In this document: one piece after another, positions 15,513 to 23,084 of the stretch
Layout of the letters: every line of letters starts with the position of its first letter
How positions within the stretch are numbered: position 1 is the stretch's first letter
From: Rhodobacteraceae bacterium UBA3069
Lineage (GTDB): Bacteria; Pseudomonadota; Alphaproteobacteria; Rhodobacterales; Rhodobacteraceae
Direction of reading: 5' to 3'
Assembly (NCBI GenBank): GCA_002366795.1
Contig: DFBX01000014.1
Location: 1 to 27,431 of the forward strand
DNA: 27,431 bases
Notes under the pieces: generated by a model
The model's input: the letters and a program-made list of their open reading frames with translations, nothing else
What the model was told of the DNA's origin: nothing
Database searches by the model: none
Translations under genes and position numbers: made by a program

Positions 15513-16150
15513 AGTTTCACGGCTATTTTCGCAGCTCTTCGGCCTATCGCTGCCGGATCGCGTTCAACCTGAAAGGGGTGACGCCGGATTTCGTTCCGGT
15601 TCACCTGCCTTCGGACGCGCATACGGGCGCGGATTTTGCCGCTTTGAACCCGCAAAAGCTGGTGCCCGCGCTGGAGTTGGACGGGGGCGCGGTGCTGACG
15701 CAATCGCTGGCCATCATCGAATGGCTGGACGAAACCATGCCGGGCCCTGCGCTGCTGCCGCAAGACGCGGTCGCGCGGGCACAGGTGCGGGCGCTGGCGC
15801 AATTGATCGCCTGCGAGGTTCACCCGCTGCAAAACCTGCGCGTGCTGAAATACCTGCGCGAGGAGATGGCCCAACCCGAGGAGGCCGTGAGCGCCTGGCT
15901 GAACCGCTGGCTGACCGACGGGCTGGAGGCCTGTGAAGGGCTGCTGGCGGGGCGAAGCGCCACGCCCTATGCCTTTGGCGAGGAGCCGGGGCTGGCGGAT
16001 ATTTGCATTGTGCCGCAAGTGTTTTCGGCGCAGCGTTTTGGGGTTGATATTTCGCATCTGACCCGCATCAATGCAATTTATGAACACTGCCAACTAAATT
16101 CGGCTTTCGCCAAGGCTGCGCCTGCGCAGCAGCCGGATTTCGCGGCATGA
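15509..16150 (+). CDS. Maleylpyruvate isomerase (zeta-class GST-like)
   Basis: This 213-residue glutathione-S-transferase-fold protein would convert maleylpyruvate to fumarylpyruvate with glutathione as cofactor. The zeta-class N-terminal motif is here FRSSSAYRCRIAFNLKG (Ser9-11 replace the common SSC). LNPQKLVPALELDGG and LTQSLAIIEWLDE form the glutathione-binding region, and GEEPGLADICIVPQVF is the C-terminal domain signature. Maleylacetoacetate isomerase (MaiA) is the close relative; gentisate neighbours favour maleylpyruvate. It is coupled by a 4-nt overlap to the hydrolase gene. Confidence 0.9.
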   Translation: MKFHGYFRSSSAYRCRIAFNLKGVTPDFVPVHLPSDAHTGADFAALNPQKLVPALELDGGAVLTQSLAIIEWLDETMPGPALLPQDAVARAQVRALAQLIACEVHPLQNLRVLKYLREEMAQPEEAVSAWLNRWLTDGLEACEGLLAGRSATPYAFGEEPGLADICIVPQVFSAQRFGVDISHLTRINAIYEHCQLNSAFAKAAPAQQPDFAA

Positions 16151-16232
16151 GGAGTGGCTGAAAGCAACTGCACGCCCGCCAGAACGGGCGGCACATGTAA
16201 CGTCGATGTTGTTTCGTAGGGAGGAGACAAAC

Positions 16233-17272
16233 ATGACCTTTTTCAAAACCGCGCTGCGCGGTGCTGCCGCTGCTGCGATCATTGCCGCAAGCGCATCTTT
16301 TGCCATGGCGCAGGAGGTGACGTTGAAGCTTCACCAGTTCCTGCCGCCGCAGGCCAATGTGCCGAAACTCGTGCTGGATATCTTGGCCGACAAGATCGAA
16401 GCGGACAGCGAGGGCCGTATCAAGATCGAGCGTTACCCTTCGATGCATCTGGGTGGCAAGCTGTCCGAGCTGATGGATCAGGTGACGGACGGCATCGCCG
16501 ATATCGTCTTGGCGGTGAACGGGTTTACCCCCGGCCGCTTTCCCCGGACCGAGGTGTTCGAACTGCCCTTCATGGTGACGGATGCGCGTGCTGCTTCCTC
16601 GGCCTATTGGCAGCTGTTCGAGGCGCACATGAAGGACACCGATTTTCAGGACGTGAAAATCCTTGGCACCTTTGCGCATGGACCCGGCATGTTGCACACC
16701 AAGAACCCGATCGCCACGCCCGCCGATCTGAACGGGCAGAATATCCGTGGCGGCTCGCGGCTTGTGAACCAGTTGCTGGAAAAGCTGGGTGGGTGCCCGT
16801 GGGCGTGCCCGTGACCGCCATCCCCGAGGCCCTGTCCAATGGGGTGATCGACGGCACGACAATTCCGTGGGAAGTGACCCCGGCGCTGAAAGTGTCGGAA
16901 CTGGTGCATAACCACACCGAATTCGACGGCCCAGCGATCTATAACCTGACCTTCGTTCTGGCGATGAACAAGGGCAAGTATGCAAGCCTGCCCGACGACC
17001 TGAAAGCGGTGGTCGACGCGAATTCCGGGCTGGAATTTTCAATCTTCGCGGGCGGGGCGATGACCGATGCGGACAAGCCCGCGCGCCAGATTGCTGTGGA
17101 CATGGGCAACAACATCATTTCCATTCCCGCCGAAGAGGCGAAAAAATGGGAGGAACTGGCCTTGCCGATCTATGATGCATGGGTTGCGGACATGCAGTCC
17201 AAGGGTATTGACGGCCGTGCGCTGATCGACGAGGCCCGCGCCCTGATGGCGGAGTATTCCACCGCAAACTGA
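16233..17272 (+). pseudogene. TRAP transporter substrate-binding protein 1 (DctP), frameshifted
   Basis: This periplasmic TRAP solute receptor has a signal peptide (residues about 1-26, ending FAMAQ) and the DctP core (EVTLKLHQFLPPQANVPK, then GRFPRTEVFELPFMVTDA). The frame fails after LEKLGG at about 16791-16795 and resumes one frame over at VPVGVPVTAIPEALSNGVI, ending at 17272. One missing base, probably a G making GGTGGGG, restores a 346-residue protein. The adjacent paralogue at 17334 is intact and roughly 60-65% identical by eye. GGGAGGAGA precedes the ATG. It follows the gentisate genes by 82 bp and is probably in the same transcript. Confidence 0.88.
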
Positions 17273-17286
17273 ACGATTTAACCGGA

Positions 17287-17307
17287 GCGGCCGGGCCAAC
17301 CGGCCGC
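17287..17307 (+). other. Intercistronic stem-loop between the two DctP genes
   Basis: A perfect 8-bp stem GCGGCCGG/CCGGCCGC with loop GCCAA and no T-run lies 26 bases before the second dctP start. It probably acts in mRNA stability or processing rather than termination. Confidence 0.55.
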
Positions 17308-17333
17308 CCATTCAACTTGGGAGGAGAAACCAA

Positions 17334-18365
17334 ATGAAACGTCGTAACCTTATGGGCCTTGTTGCAGGCACCGCAATGGCGCTGGCCATGGGCACCACTG
17401 CCATGGCACAGGAAGTCACGCTGAAAATGCACCAGTTCCTGCCCGCGCAGGCCAACGTGCCCAAGGACATCCTTGATGTCTGGGCCGACAAGGTCGAAGC
17501 GGAAAGCGAGGGCCGCATCAAGATCGAGCGTTACCCCGCCATGCAACTGGGCGGCAAGCCGCCTGAGCTGATCGGCCAGTTGGAGGACGGCATTGCCGAT
17601 ATCGTCTGGACCGTCGCGGGCTACACCCCCGGTCGTTTCCCGCAAGGTGAAGTGTTCGAACTGCCCTTCATGATGACCGATGCCGAGGCCACCAGCCGCG
17701 CCTATTGGGAATATGCCGAAGCGCATATGTTCGAAAACGAATTCGCCCCGTTCAAGCCGATCGCGCTTTGGGTGCATGGCCCCGGCCTGATCCACTCGAA
17801 AGAGCCGATCACCTCGGTCAAGGATCTGAACGGTGTGAAACTGCGCGCGCCGACCCGCGTGACCAACATGCTGTTCACCGACCTGGGCGCGACCCCCGTG
17901 GGCATGCCCGTTCCGGCCGTGCCCGAGGCGCTGTCGAAAGGCGTGATCGACGCCACCGTCATCCCCTACGAGGTGACTGCGGCGCTGAAAGTGTCGGAAC
18001 TGGTGGGCAACCACACTGAATTCGGCAATTCGTCGCTGTATACCACCAACTTCATTTTCGCGATGAACAAGGACAAGTACGACGCGATGCCCGATGACCT
18101 GAAGGCCGTGATCGACGCCAATTCCGGCGCGGATGTGTCCGCATGGGCCGGCAAGACCATGCAGGCCGCCGACGGGCCGGCCAAGCAGGTCGCCGTGGAC
18201 CGTGGCAACAACATCATCGTTCTGAACGATGAGCAGGTCGCCGAATGGCGCGAGGCCTCCAAGGGGGTCGAGGCCAAGTGGATCGAAGAGATGACCGCAA
18301 AGGGTTTCGACGGTGCCGCACTGGTCGCCGAAGCCAAAGAGCGCATCATGCTGAACACCAAATAA
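17334..18365 (+). CDS. TRAP transporter substrate-binding protein 2 (DctP)
   Basis: This 343-residue periplasmic receptor has a signal peptide (about 1-26, ending TTAMAQ). KDLNGVKLRAPTRV includes the conserved DctP arginine (about Arg171) that usually holds the ligand carboxylate, followed by ATPVGMPVPAVPEALSKGVID. Length is typical. It lies 61 bp after a paralogous, frameshifted DctP gene and directly before the DctQ and DctM permease genes, so it can form a complete tripartite importer. Context suggests an aromatic carboxylate such as 3-hydroxybenzoate or a hydroxyphenylpropanoid. GGGAGGAGA precedes the ATG. Confidence 0.93.
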   Translation: MKRRNLMGLVAGTAMALAMGTTAMAQEVTLKMHQFLPAQANVPKDILDVWADKVEAESEGRIKIERYPAMQLGGKPPELIGQLEDGIADIVWTVAGYTPGRFPQGEVFELPFMMTDAEATSRAYWEYAEAHMFENEFAPFKPIALWVHGPGLIHSKEPITSVKDLNGVKLRAPTRVTNMLFTDLGATPVGMPVPAVPEALSKGVIDATVIPYEVTAALKVSELVGNHTEFGNSSLYTTNFIFAMNKDKYDAMPDDLKAVIDANSGADVSAWAGKTMQAADGPAKQVAVDRGNNIIVLNDEQVAEWREASKGVEAKWIEEMTAKGFDGAALVAEAKERIMLNTK

Positions 18366-18379
18366 GCATTTGAAAAAAG

Positions 18380-18405
18380 GCCGCGGCGGGATGGCCTGCC
18401 GCGGC
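18380..18405 (+). other. Intercistronic stem-loop between dctP and dctQ
   Basis: GCCGCGGC-G-GG pairs with CC-T-GCCGCGGC around the loop ATGG, giving about 11 pairs with one G-U. There is no T-run. Hairpins after binding-protein genes often protect the upstream message, which would give more DctP than permease. Confidence 0.6.
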
Positions 18406-18439
18406 ACACCAACACACCCCGAAACGGGGGGAGGTTTCC

Positions 18440-19024
18440 TTGCACAGGTTCATGTATGGGCTGGCCCGCTTCATGGCGATCTTGGGCGGTCTGGTTCTGT
18501 CCGCAATCATCGTTCTGGTCTGCATTTCGGTCATTGGCAGGCGTCTGAACACGCTGCTGCATACCGATTGGGTGCAGGGTATCTTGGGCAACGGCGCGCA
18601 ATGGCTGCTGGATACGGGCATCGGCCCGATCCTTGGCGATTTCGAACTGGTCGAGGCTGGCACGGCTTTCGCCATCTTCGCCTTTATCCCGCTGTGCCAG
18701 ATCACCGGCGGTCACGCGACGGTGGACATCTTCACCTCGCAGATGTCGGACCGGGTCAACCGGACGATCCAGGTTGTGGTGGAAATCGCCTTTGCCATCG
18801 TTCTGGTGGTGATCGCGTGGAAACTCTACGATGGGATGCAAGCCAAGATGCGCTATAACGAAACGACCTTCCTGCTGCAATTCCCGGTTTGGTGGTCTTA
18901 TCTTGCCTCGCTGATCCCTGCCATTGTGGGTGCGGTCGTTGGCATTTACATGGCCGTTGTGCGGATCGGTGAATCCGTCACTGGCCGCACCTTGCTGAAA
19001 GTCGGCGGAGAGGTGGATCACTGA
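18440..19024 (+). CDS. TRAP transporter small permease (DctQ)
   Basis: This 194-residue membrane protein has four predicted hydrophobic segments, beginning with AILGGLVLSAIIVLVCISVIG. The DctQ signature is visible in FAFIPLCQITGGHATVDIFT. A TTG start at 18440 is favoured because GGGGGAGG lies six bases upstream; ATG 18452 is the alternative. Its TGA overlaps the ATG of dctM by one base. It pairs with DctM in the inner membrane. Confidence 0.9.
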   Translation: MHRFMYGLARFMAILGGLVLSAIIVLVCISVIGRRLNTLLHTDWVQGILGNGAQWLLDTGIGPILGDFELVEAGTAFAIFAFIPLCQITGGHATVDIFTSQMSDRVNRTIQVVVEIAFAIVLVVIAWKLYDGMQAKMRYNETTFLLQFPVWWSYLASLIPAIVGAVVGIYMAVVRIGESVTGRTLLKVGGEVDH

Positions 19025-20355
19025 TGCTGGACCTGACGAATTTCGAACTGGGGCTGGTGTCTTTCCCGCTTCTGCTGATCATGATCTTCCTGCGGGTGCC
19101 GATCGGCCTGTCGATGTTCCTGACCGGGCTGTTCGGCTACATGATGATCACCGGCGGCACCAACGTGCCCCTGAGCAAGCTGAAGAACGAGACCTATTCG
19201 ACCTTCTCCAGCTATTCGCTGTCCATCGTGCCGCTGTTCCTGCTGATGGGCCATTTCGCCACTCGTGGCGGGATGAGCCAGGCCCTGTTCAAGGCGGCAG
19301 AAAGCTTCCTTGGGCACAGGCGCGGGGGCGTCGCCATGGCCGCCGTGGGCGCCTGTGCGGGCTTTGGTTCGATCTGCGGATCGTCGCTGGCGACCGCCGC
19401 CACGATGAGCCAAGTCGCCCTGCCGGAACTGCGCCGCTATGGCTATTCGGGCGGGTTTTCCACCGCGACGCTGGCTGCGGGGGGCACGCTGGGCATCCTT
19501 ATTCCGCCCTCGGTCATCCTGGTGATCTATGCCATCCTGACCGAACAGAACATCGCCAAGCTGTTCCTTGCGGCCTTCATCCCCGGCATTCTTGCGGCAT
19601 TGGGCTATATGCTGACCATTTCCGTCTACGTGCGGATGCACCCGGATGCGGCGGGCGTGCGCCCGGCGGTTCCGTGGCACGAACGCCTGCGCAACCTGCG
19701 CGATGTCTGGCCGGTGCTGGTGGTGTTCGTGCTGGTTGTCGGCGGCATCTATCGCGGCTGGTTCACCCCGACCGAAGGCGCGGCCATCGGTGCGGCGGGC
19801 ACCGGTCTGATTGCGCTGTTCAACGGCGGGCTGAATTGGGCCACGCTGATGGAAAGCTTCATCGCGACGGCGCGTTCCTCGGCGATGATCTTTTTCATCG
19901 TGCTGGGCGCGGGGTTCTATAACGGGTTCCTTGCGCTGTCCCGCGTCCCGCAGGAGTTGTCCGACTGGGTCGGCACGCTGGGTTATAGCCCGTGGATCAT
20001 CCTGACCATGATCCTTGTGCTTTACCTTGTGTTCGGCTGCCTGATGGACAGCCTGTCGATGATCCTGCTGACCATCCCGATCTTCTTTCCGATCATCCAG
20101 ATGCTCGACTTTGGTCTGAACCCCGAAGAAACAGCGATCTGGTTCGGTATCATCGTGCTGATCGTGGTCGAGGTGGGGCTGATCACACCGCCTGTGGGGA
20201 TGAACCTGTTCGTCATCAACTCGATGGACCGGCTGACCCCGATGGTCGAAACCTACAAGGCGGTCATGTATTTCGTGGCCTCGGACATCCTGCGCGTGAT
20301 CGTTCTGGTGGCCTTCCCCGGCATCACGCTGTTCCTGCTGCGCGTGTTGCACTGA
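19024..20355 (+). CDS. TRAP transporter large permease (DctM)
   Basis: This 443-residue protein is the sodium-coupled transport subunit, with about a dozen hydrophobic segments. Family signatures include FGSICGSSLATAATMSQVAL, GYSGGFSTATLAAGGTLGIL followed by IPPS, and the C-terminal VEVGLITPPVGMNLFVIN. Length is normal. Its ATG overlaps the dctQ stop. It is followed by an 8-bp hairpin and then the hydroxylase gene, so the importer and the first ring-hydroxylation enzyme are adjacent. Confidence 0.95.
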   Translation: MLDLTNFELGLVSFPLLLIMIFLRVPIGLSMFLTGLFGYMMITGGTNVPLSKLKNETYSTFSSYSLSIVPLFLLMGHFATRGGMSQALFKAAESFLGHRRGGVAMAAVGACAGFGSICGSSLATAATMSQVALPELRRYGYSGGFSTATLAAGGTLGILIPPSVILVIYAILTEQNIAKLFLAAFIPGILAALGYMLTISVYVRMHPDAAGVRPAVPWHERLRNLRDVWPVLVVFVLVVGGIYRGWFTPTEGAAIGAAGTGLIALFNGGLNWATLMESFIATARSSAMIFFIVLGAGFYNGFLALSRVPQELSDWVGTLGYSPWIILTMILVLYLVFGCLMDSLSMILLTIPIFFPIIQMLDFGLNPEETAIWFGIIVLIVVEVGLITPPVGMNLFVINSMDRLTPMVETYKAVMYFVASDILRVIVLVAFPGITLFLLRVLH

Positions 20356-20361
20356 CCTGTC

Positions 20362-20387
20362 GCGGGGCCGCCTGCGCGTGGCCCCGC
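20362..20387 (+). other. Hairpin after dctM
   Basis: An 8-bp stem GCGGGGCC/GGCCCCGC encloses a 10-base GC-rich loop, six bases after the dctM stop. It has no T-run, so read-through into the hydroxylase gene is possible. The remaining 126 bases to 20514 hold no recognisable gene or clear promoter. Confidence 0.5.
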
Positions 20388-20513
20388 CGACCATTTGAAC
20401 CGACCCCATTCCCGCCGTGGCCCTCCGTGCCCCGGTCCTGATCCTGCTGCACCCGTTTCGGTGCGGCCCCCATTCTTGCGGTCCGATGACGGGCCCAACC
20501 CAAAGGATATGCC

Positions 20514-21725
20514 GTGAGCAAAGACACCATCCTGATTGCAGGCGGCGGCATTGGCGGGTTGGCCACCGCCATGGGGCTTGCGCAAAAGGGCATCCGCTCT
20601 TTGGTATTGGAAAAGGCGGCTGAACTGGGCGAAATCGGCGCGGGCATCCAGCTTGGCCCCAATGCGTTTCACGCCTTTGACTACCTTGGCGTGGGCGATC
20701 GTGCCCGCGACATGGCCGTCTATATCGACAACCTGCGCCTGATGGACGCGATGAGCGGGTCCGAGATCACGCGCATCCCGCTGGACGAGGCATTCCGCGT
20801 CCGGTTCAAGAACCCCTACGCGGTGATCCACCGCGGCGACTTGCACGGGGTGTTCCTGAAATCCTGTCTGGAAAACGACCTGATCGAGCTGCGCACCAAT
20901 TCCGGCGTCGAAAGCTATGAGCAGGACGGCGCCAGCGTGACCGTGACCCTGACGAATGGCGAGCGTGTGACCGGCAAGGCGCTGATCGGGGCGGATGGCT
21001 TGTGGTCGAACATCCGCAAGCAGCTGGTCGGTGACGGCGCGCCGCGCGTGTCGGGCCACACCACCTATCGCAGCGTGATCCCGACCGAGGAAATGCCCGA
21101 GGAACTGCGCTGGAACGCGGCCACGCTTTGGGCCGGGCCGAAATGCCATATCGTGCATTACCCGTTGTCCGGCTGGAAACTGTTCAACCTTGTCGTGACC
21201 TATCACAACGACGCGCCCGAACCCGTGGCCGGCAAACCCGTCAGCCATGACGAGGTGCACAAGAGGTTCGAACATATCGCAGAACTGCCCCGCCAGATCA
21301 TCGAAAAGGGCAAGGACTGGAAGCTGTGGGTGCTGTGCGACCGCGACCCGATCCAGAACTGGGTGGACGGGCGCGTGGCCCTTCTGGGTGATGCGGCCCA
21401 CCCGATGCTGCAATATTTCGCGCAAGGTGCCTGTATGGCGATGGAGGATGCCGTGGCCCTGTCGCATGGCATGGGCCAGAATTCAGGGCAGGGGGGCGAT
21501 TTGGAAGCCACCTTGCAGGACTATCAAGTCAAGCGCCGGCTGCGCACTGCCCGTGTGCAGCTGCAATCGCGCTGGATCGGTGAAAACATCTATCACCCCG
21601 CGGGGGGGCACACCGACCTGCGCAATGCCATCATGTCGGAAAAGACGCCCGAACAATGGTATGATGCGGTGGACTGGATCTATGGCGGCACCGGCCTTGC
21701 GGACGGGCGTGACGCGATTTCCTGA
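20514..21725 (+). CDS. 3-hydroxybenzoate 6-hydroxylase-like FAD monooxygenase
   Basis: This 403-residue class A flavoprotein monooxygenase would use NADH and oxygen to turn 3-hydroxybenzoate into gentisate. It has the dinucleotide motif GGGIGG (10-15) with acidic Glu33, a GADG motif (159-162) and the FAD ribityl motif LLGDAAHP (290-297). MLQYFAQGACMAMEDAV and CHIVHYPLSG carry a Gln (about 300) and histidines near the places of the active-site Gln and His of characterised 3-hydroxybenzoate 6-hydroxylases. The GTG start at 20514 has AAAGGA seven bases upstream. Salicylate 1- or 5-hydroxylase is the alternative; linkage to gentisate genes supports a gentisate-forming enzyme. Confidence 0.85.
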   Translation: MSKDTILIAGGGIGGLATAMGLAQKGIRSLVLEKAAELGEIGAGIQLGPNAFHAFDYLGVGDRARDMAVYIDNLRLMDAMSGSEITRIPLDEAFRVRFKNPYAVIHRGDLHGVFLKSCLENDLIELRTNSGVESYEQDGASVTVTLTNGERVTGKALIGADGLWSNIRKQLVGDGAPRVSGHTTYRSVIPTEEMPEELRWNAATLWAGPKCHIVHYPLSGWKLFNLVVTYHNDAPEPVAGKPVSHDEVHKRFEHIAELPRQIIEKGKDWKLWVLCDRDPIQNWVDGRVALLGDAAHPMLQYFAQGACMAMEDAVALSHGMGQNSGQGGDLEATLQDYQVKRRLRTARVQLQSRWIGENIYHPAGGHTDLRNAIMSEKTPEQWYDAVDWIYGGTGLADGRDAIS

Positions 21726-21731
21726 CCCTGT

Positions 21732-21755
21732 GCGGCGGGGGCGTGCCCTCGCCGC
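21732..21755 (+). terminator. Hairpin after the hydroxylase gene, possible weak terminator
   Basis: GCGGCG-G-GGG pairs with CCC-T-CGCCGC around the loop CGTG, giving about 10 pairs with one G-U, directly after the stop codon. A T-run is lacking. A new promoter/operator region begins about 40 bases later, so this probably marks an operon boundary. Confidence 0.5.
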
Positions 21756-21797
21756 GATGCGGCGTAATCACCTTATTGCATGAAGACCGTAAAGTAG

Positions 21798-21810
21798 TTA
21801 TGGATCATAG
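21798..21810. promoter_or_regulatory. Putative MarR operator, copy 3 (enoyl-CoA hydratase promoter)
   Basis: TTATG-GAT-CATAG lies 24 bases before the hydratase ATG. A -35-like TTGCAT (21777-21782) is followed after 17 bases by a -10-like TATGGA, and the palindrome covers the latter. This is the same geometry as at the gentisate promoter. Confidence 0.65.
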
Positions 21811-21834
21811 CAATAAGCGGATGAAAGAGAGCAC

Positions 21835-22599
21835 ATGACCGAGATCCTGAAAGTGGACATCGACGGCCCGATCGCCGTTTTGACCATGAACCGCCCTGAA
21901 AAGCGCAATGCCATGAACGACGGGTTGCTGCACGCGCTCGACGCCTTCTTTTCGACCCCGCCCGAAGGGGTCAAGGTCGTGGTGCTGACCGGCACGGCGG
22001 GGCATTACTGCTCCGGTCTCGATCTGTCGGAACAGGTGCAGCGCGATGCGGAGCAGACCATGCGCCATTCGCGCGGCTGGCACGCGATCATGGAGAAAAT
22101 CCAGTTCTCGGGCCTGCCCGTGGTGTCGGCCATCTTTGGCGCGGCCATTGGTGGCGGGCTGGAACTGGCCACCTCGACCCATGTGCGCATTGCCGAGCCT
22201 TCGACCATTTTTCAACTGCCCGAGGGGCGGCGCGGAATATACGTGGGCGGCGGTGCCTCGGTCCGTGTGGGCCGTATTCTGGGCGCTGACCGCATGATCG
22301 AGATGATGCTGACGGGCCGCAAATACGGTGCCGACGAGGGCAAAGCCCTTGGCCTGTGCCACTATTCCGTCGACGAGGGAGAGGCCCTGCCCATGGCAAT
22401 GGACCTGGCCGGCAAGATCGCCCGCAACGCGGGCCTGTCGAACTATGTCATGATCCACGCGCTGTCGCGCATCCAGGATATGTCGCATGCCGATGGCTTG
22501 TTCACCGAAAGCCTGTGCGCCGCGCTGACGCAAACCAGCCCGGATGCCGAGGAAGGGTTGAAAGCCTTTCTTGAAAAACGCGCGCCCGCGTTCCGGTAA
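21835..22599 (+). CDS. Enoyl-CoA hydratase/isomerase (crotonase family)
   Basis: This 254-residue crotonase has the oxyanion-hole segments HYCSGLDLSE and AAIGGGLELA. Both glutamates of true hydratases are present at the canonical 20-residue spacing: Glu110 in GGGLE and Glu130 in QLPE. It should therefore add water to an alpha,beta-unsaturated acyl-CoA. In this operon the likely substrate is a hydroxycinnamoyl-CoA made by the downstream ligase. A hydratase-lyase of the feruloyl-CoA type cannot be excluded, but no vanillin-type aldehyde dehydrogenase is present. It leads an operon with MarR, ligase, amidohydrolase and acyl-CoA dehydrogenase genes. Confidence 0.88.
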   Translation: MTEILKVDIDGPIAVLTMNRPEKRNAMNDGLLHALDAFFSTPPEGVKVVVLTGTAGHYCSGLDLSEQVQRDAEQTMRHSRGWHAIMEKIQFSGLPVVSAIFGAAIGGGLELATSTHVRIAEPSTIFQLPEGRRGIYVGGGASVRVGRILGADRMIEMMLTGRKYGADEGKALGLCHYSVDEGEALPMAMDLAGKIARNAGLSNYVMIHALSRIQDMSHADGLFTESLCAALTQTSPDAEEGLKAFLEKRAPAFR

Positions 22600-22603
22600 G
22601 CCC

Positions 22604-23059
22604 ATGCGAAGACCCGCCCCCAACATGGAAAACCCGCTTGATACCGGCCTGCGCGATTTCATCGGGTATAACCTGCGCCGCGCATCAAACGCGGTGATGT
22701 CCGATGCCGCCCGCGTGCTGGAACCACTGGGCTTGCGCGTGACCACCTTTTCCGCCCTGTCGGTGATCTGCGACACGCCGGACGTGACGCAAAGCCACCT
22801 TGCCGCGACGCTGAACATGGAACGGTCGAATACCGTCCTGATCATCGATGCGCTGGAACAGGCCGGTCTGATCGGGCGGCACCGGATGGAAAGCGACCGC
22901 CGGTCCTATGCGCTGCGTGCCACGCTGAAGGGCATCCAGACCCGCAAGGAGGCTGTCGCCGCGCTGGCCAGCCACGAGGACCGCCTGTTCGCACAGCTCG
23001 ATGCGGCGGAGCGCGCGCAGCTTGTCTTGCTCTTGCGCCGGATCGAAATACCCGAATGA
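22604..23059 (+). CDS. MarR-family regulator within the CoA-ligase operon
   Basis: This protein of about 151 residues has a MarR winged helix: LRVTTFSALSVICDTPDVTQ, HLAATLNMERSNTVLIIDAL, and the wing in RMESDRRSYALRATLKG. It starts 4 bp after the hydratase stop; ATG 22625 is an alternative start. Hydroxycinnamate operons in other bacteria often carry a MarR repressor that senses the aryl-CoA (CouR/PhdR/FerR type), so it may sense the product of the adjacent ligase. It and the MarR at 13132-13566 both compete as the protein that binds the shared operator. Confidence 0.88.
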   Translation: MRRPAPNMENPLDTGLRDFIGYNLRRASNAVMSDAARVLEPLGLRVTTFSALSVICDTPDVTQSHLAATLNMERSNTVLIIDALEQAGLIGRHRMESDRRSYALRATLKGIQTRKEAVAALASHEDRLFAQLDAAERAQLVLLLRRIEIPE

Positions 23060-23084
23060 CGTGATGGGCTTGAGGGAGGAGACC

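Noticed and set aside
20514..21725. Salicylate 1-hydroxylase annotation for the FAD monooxygenase
   Set aside because: The MLQYFAQGACMA region and the gentisate neighbours fit a gentisate-forming 3-hydroxybenzoate 6-hydroxylase better than a catechol-forming enzyme.
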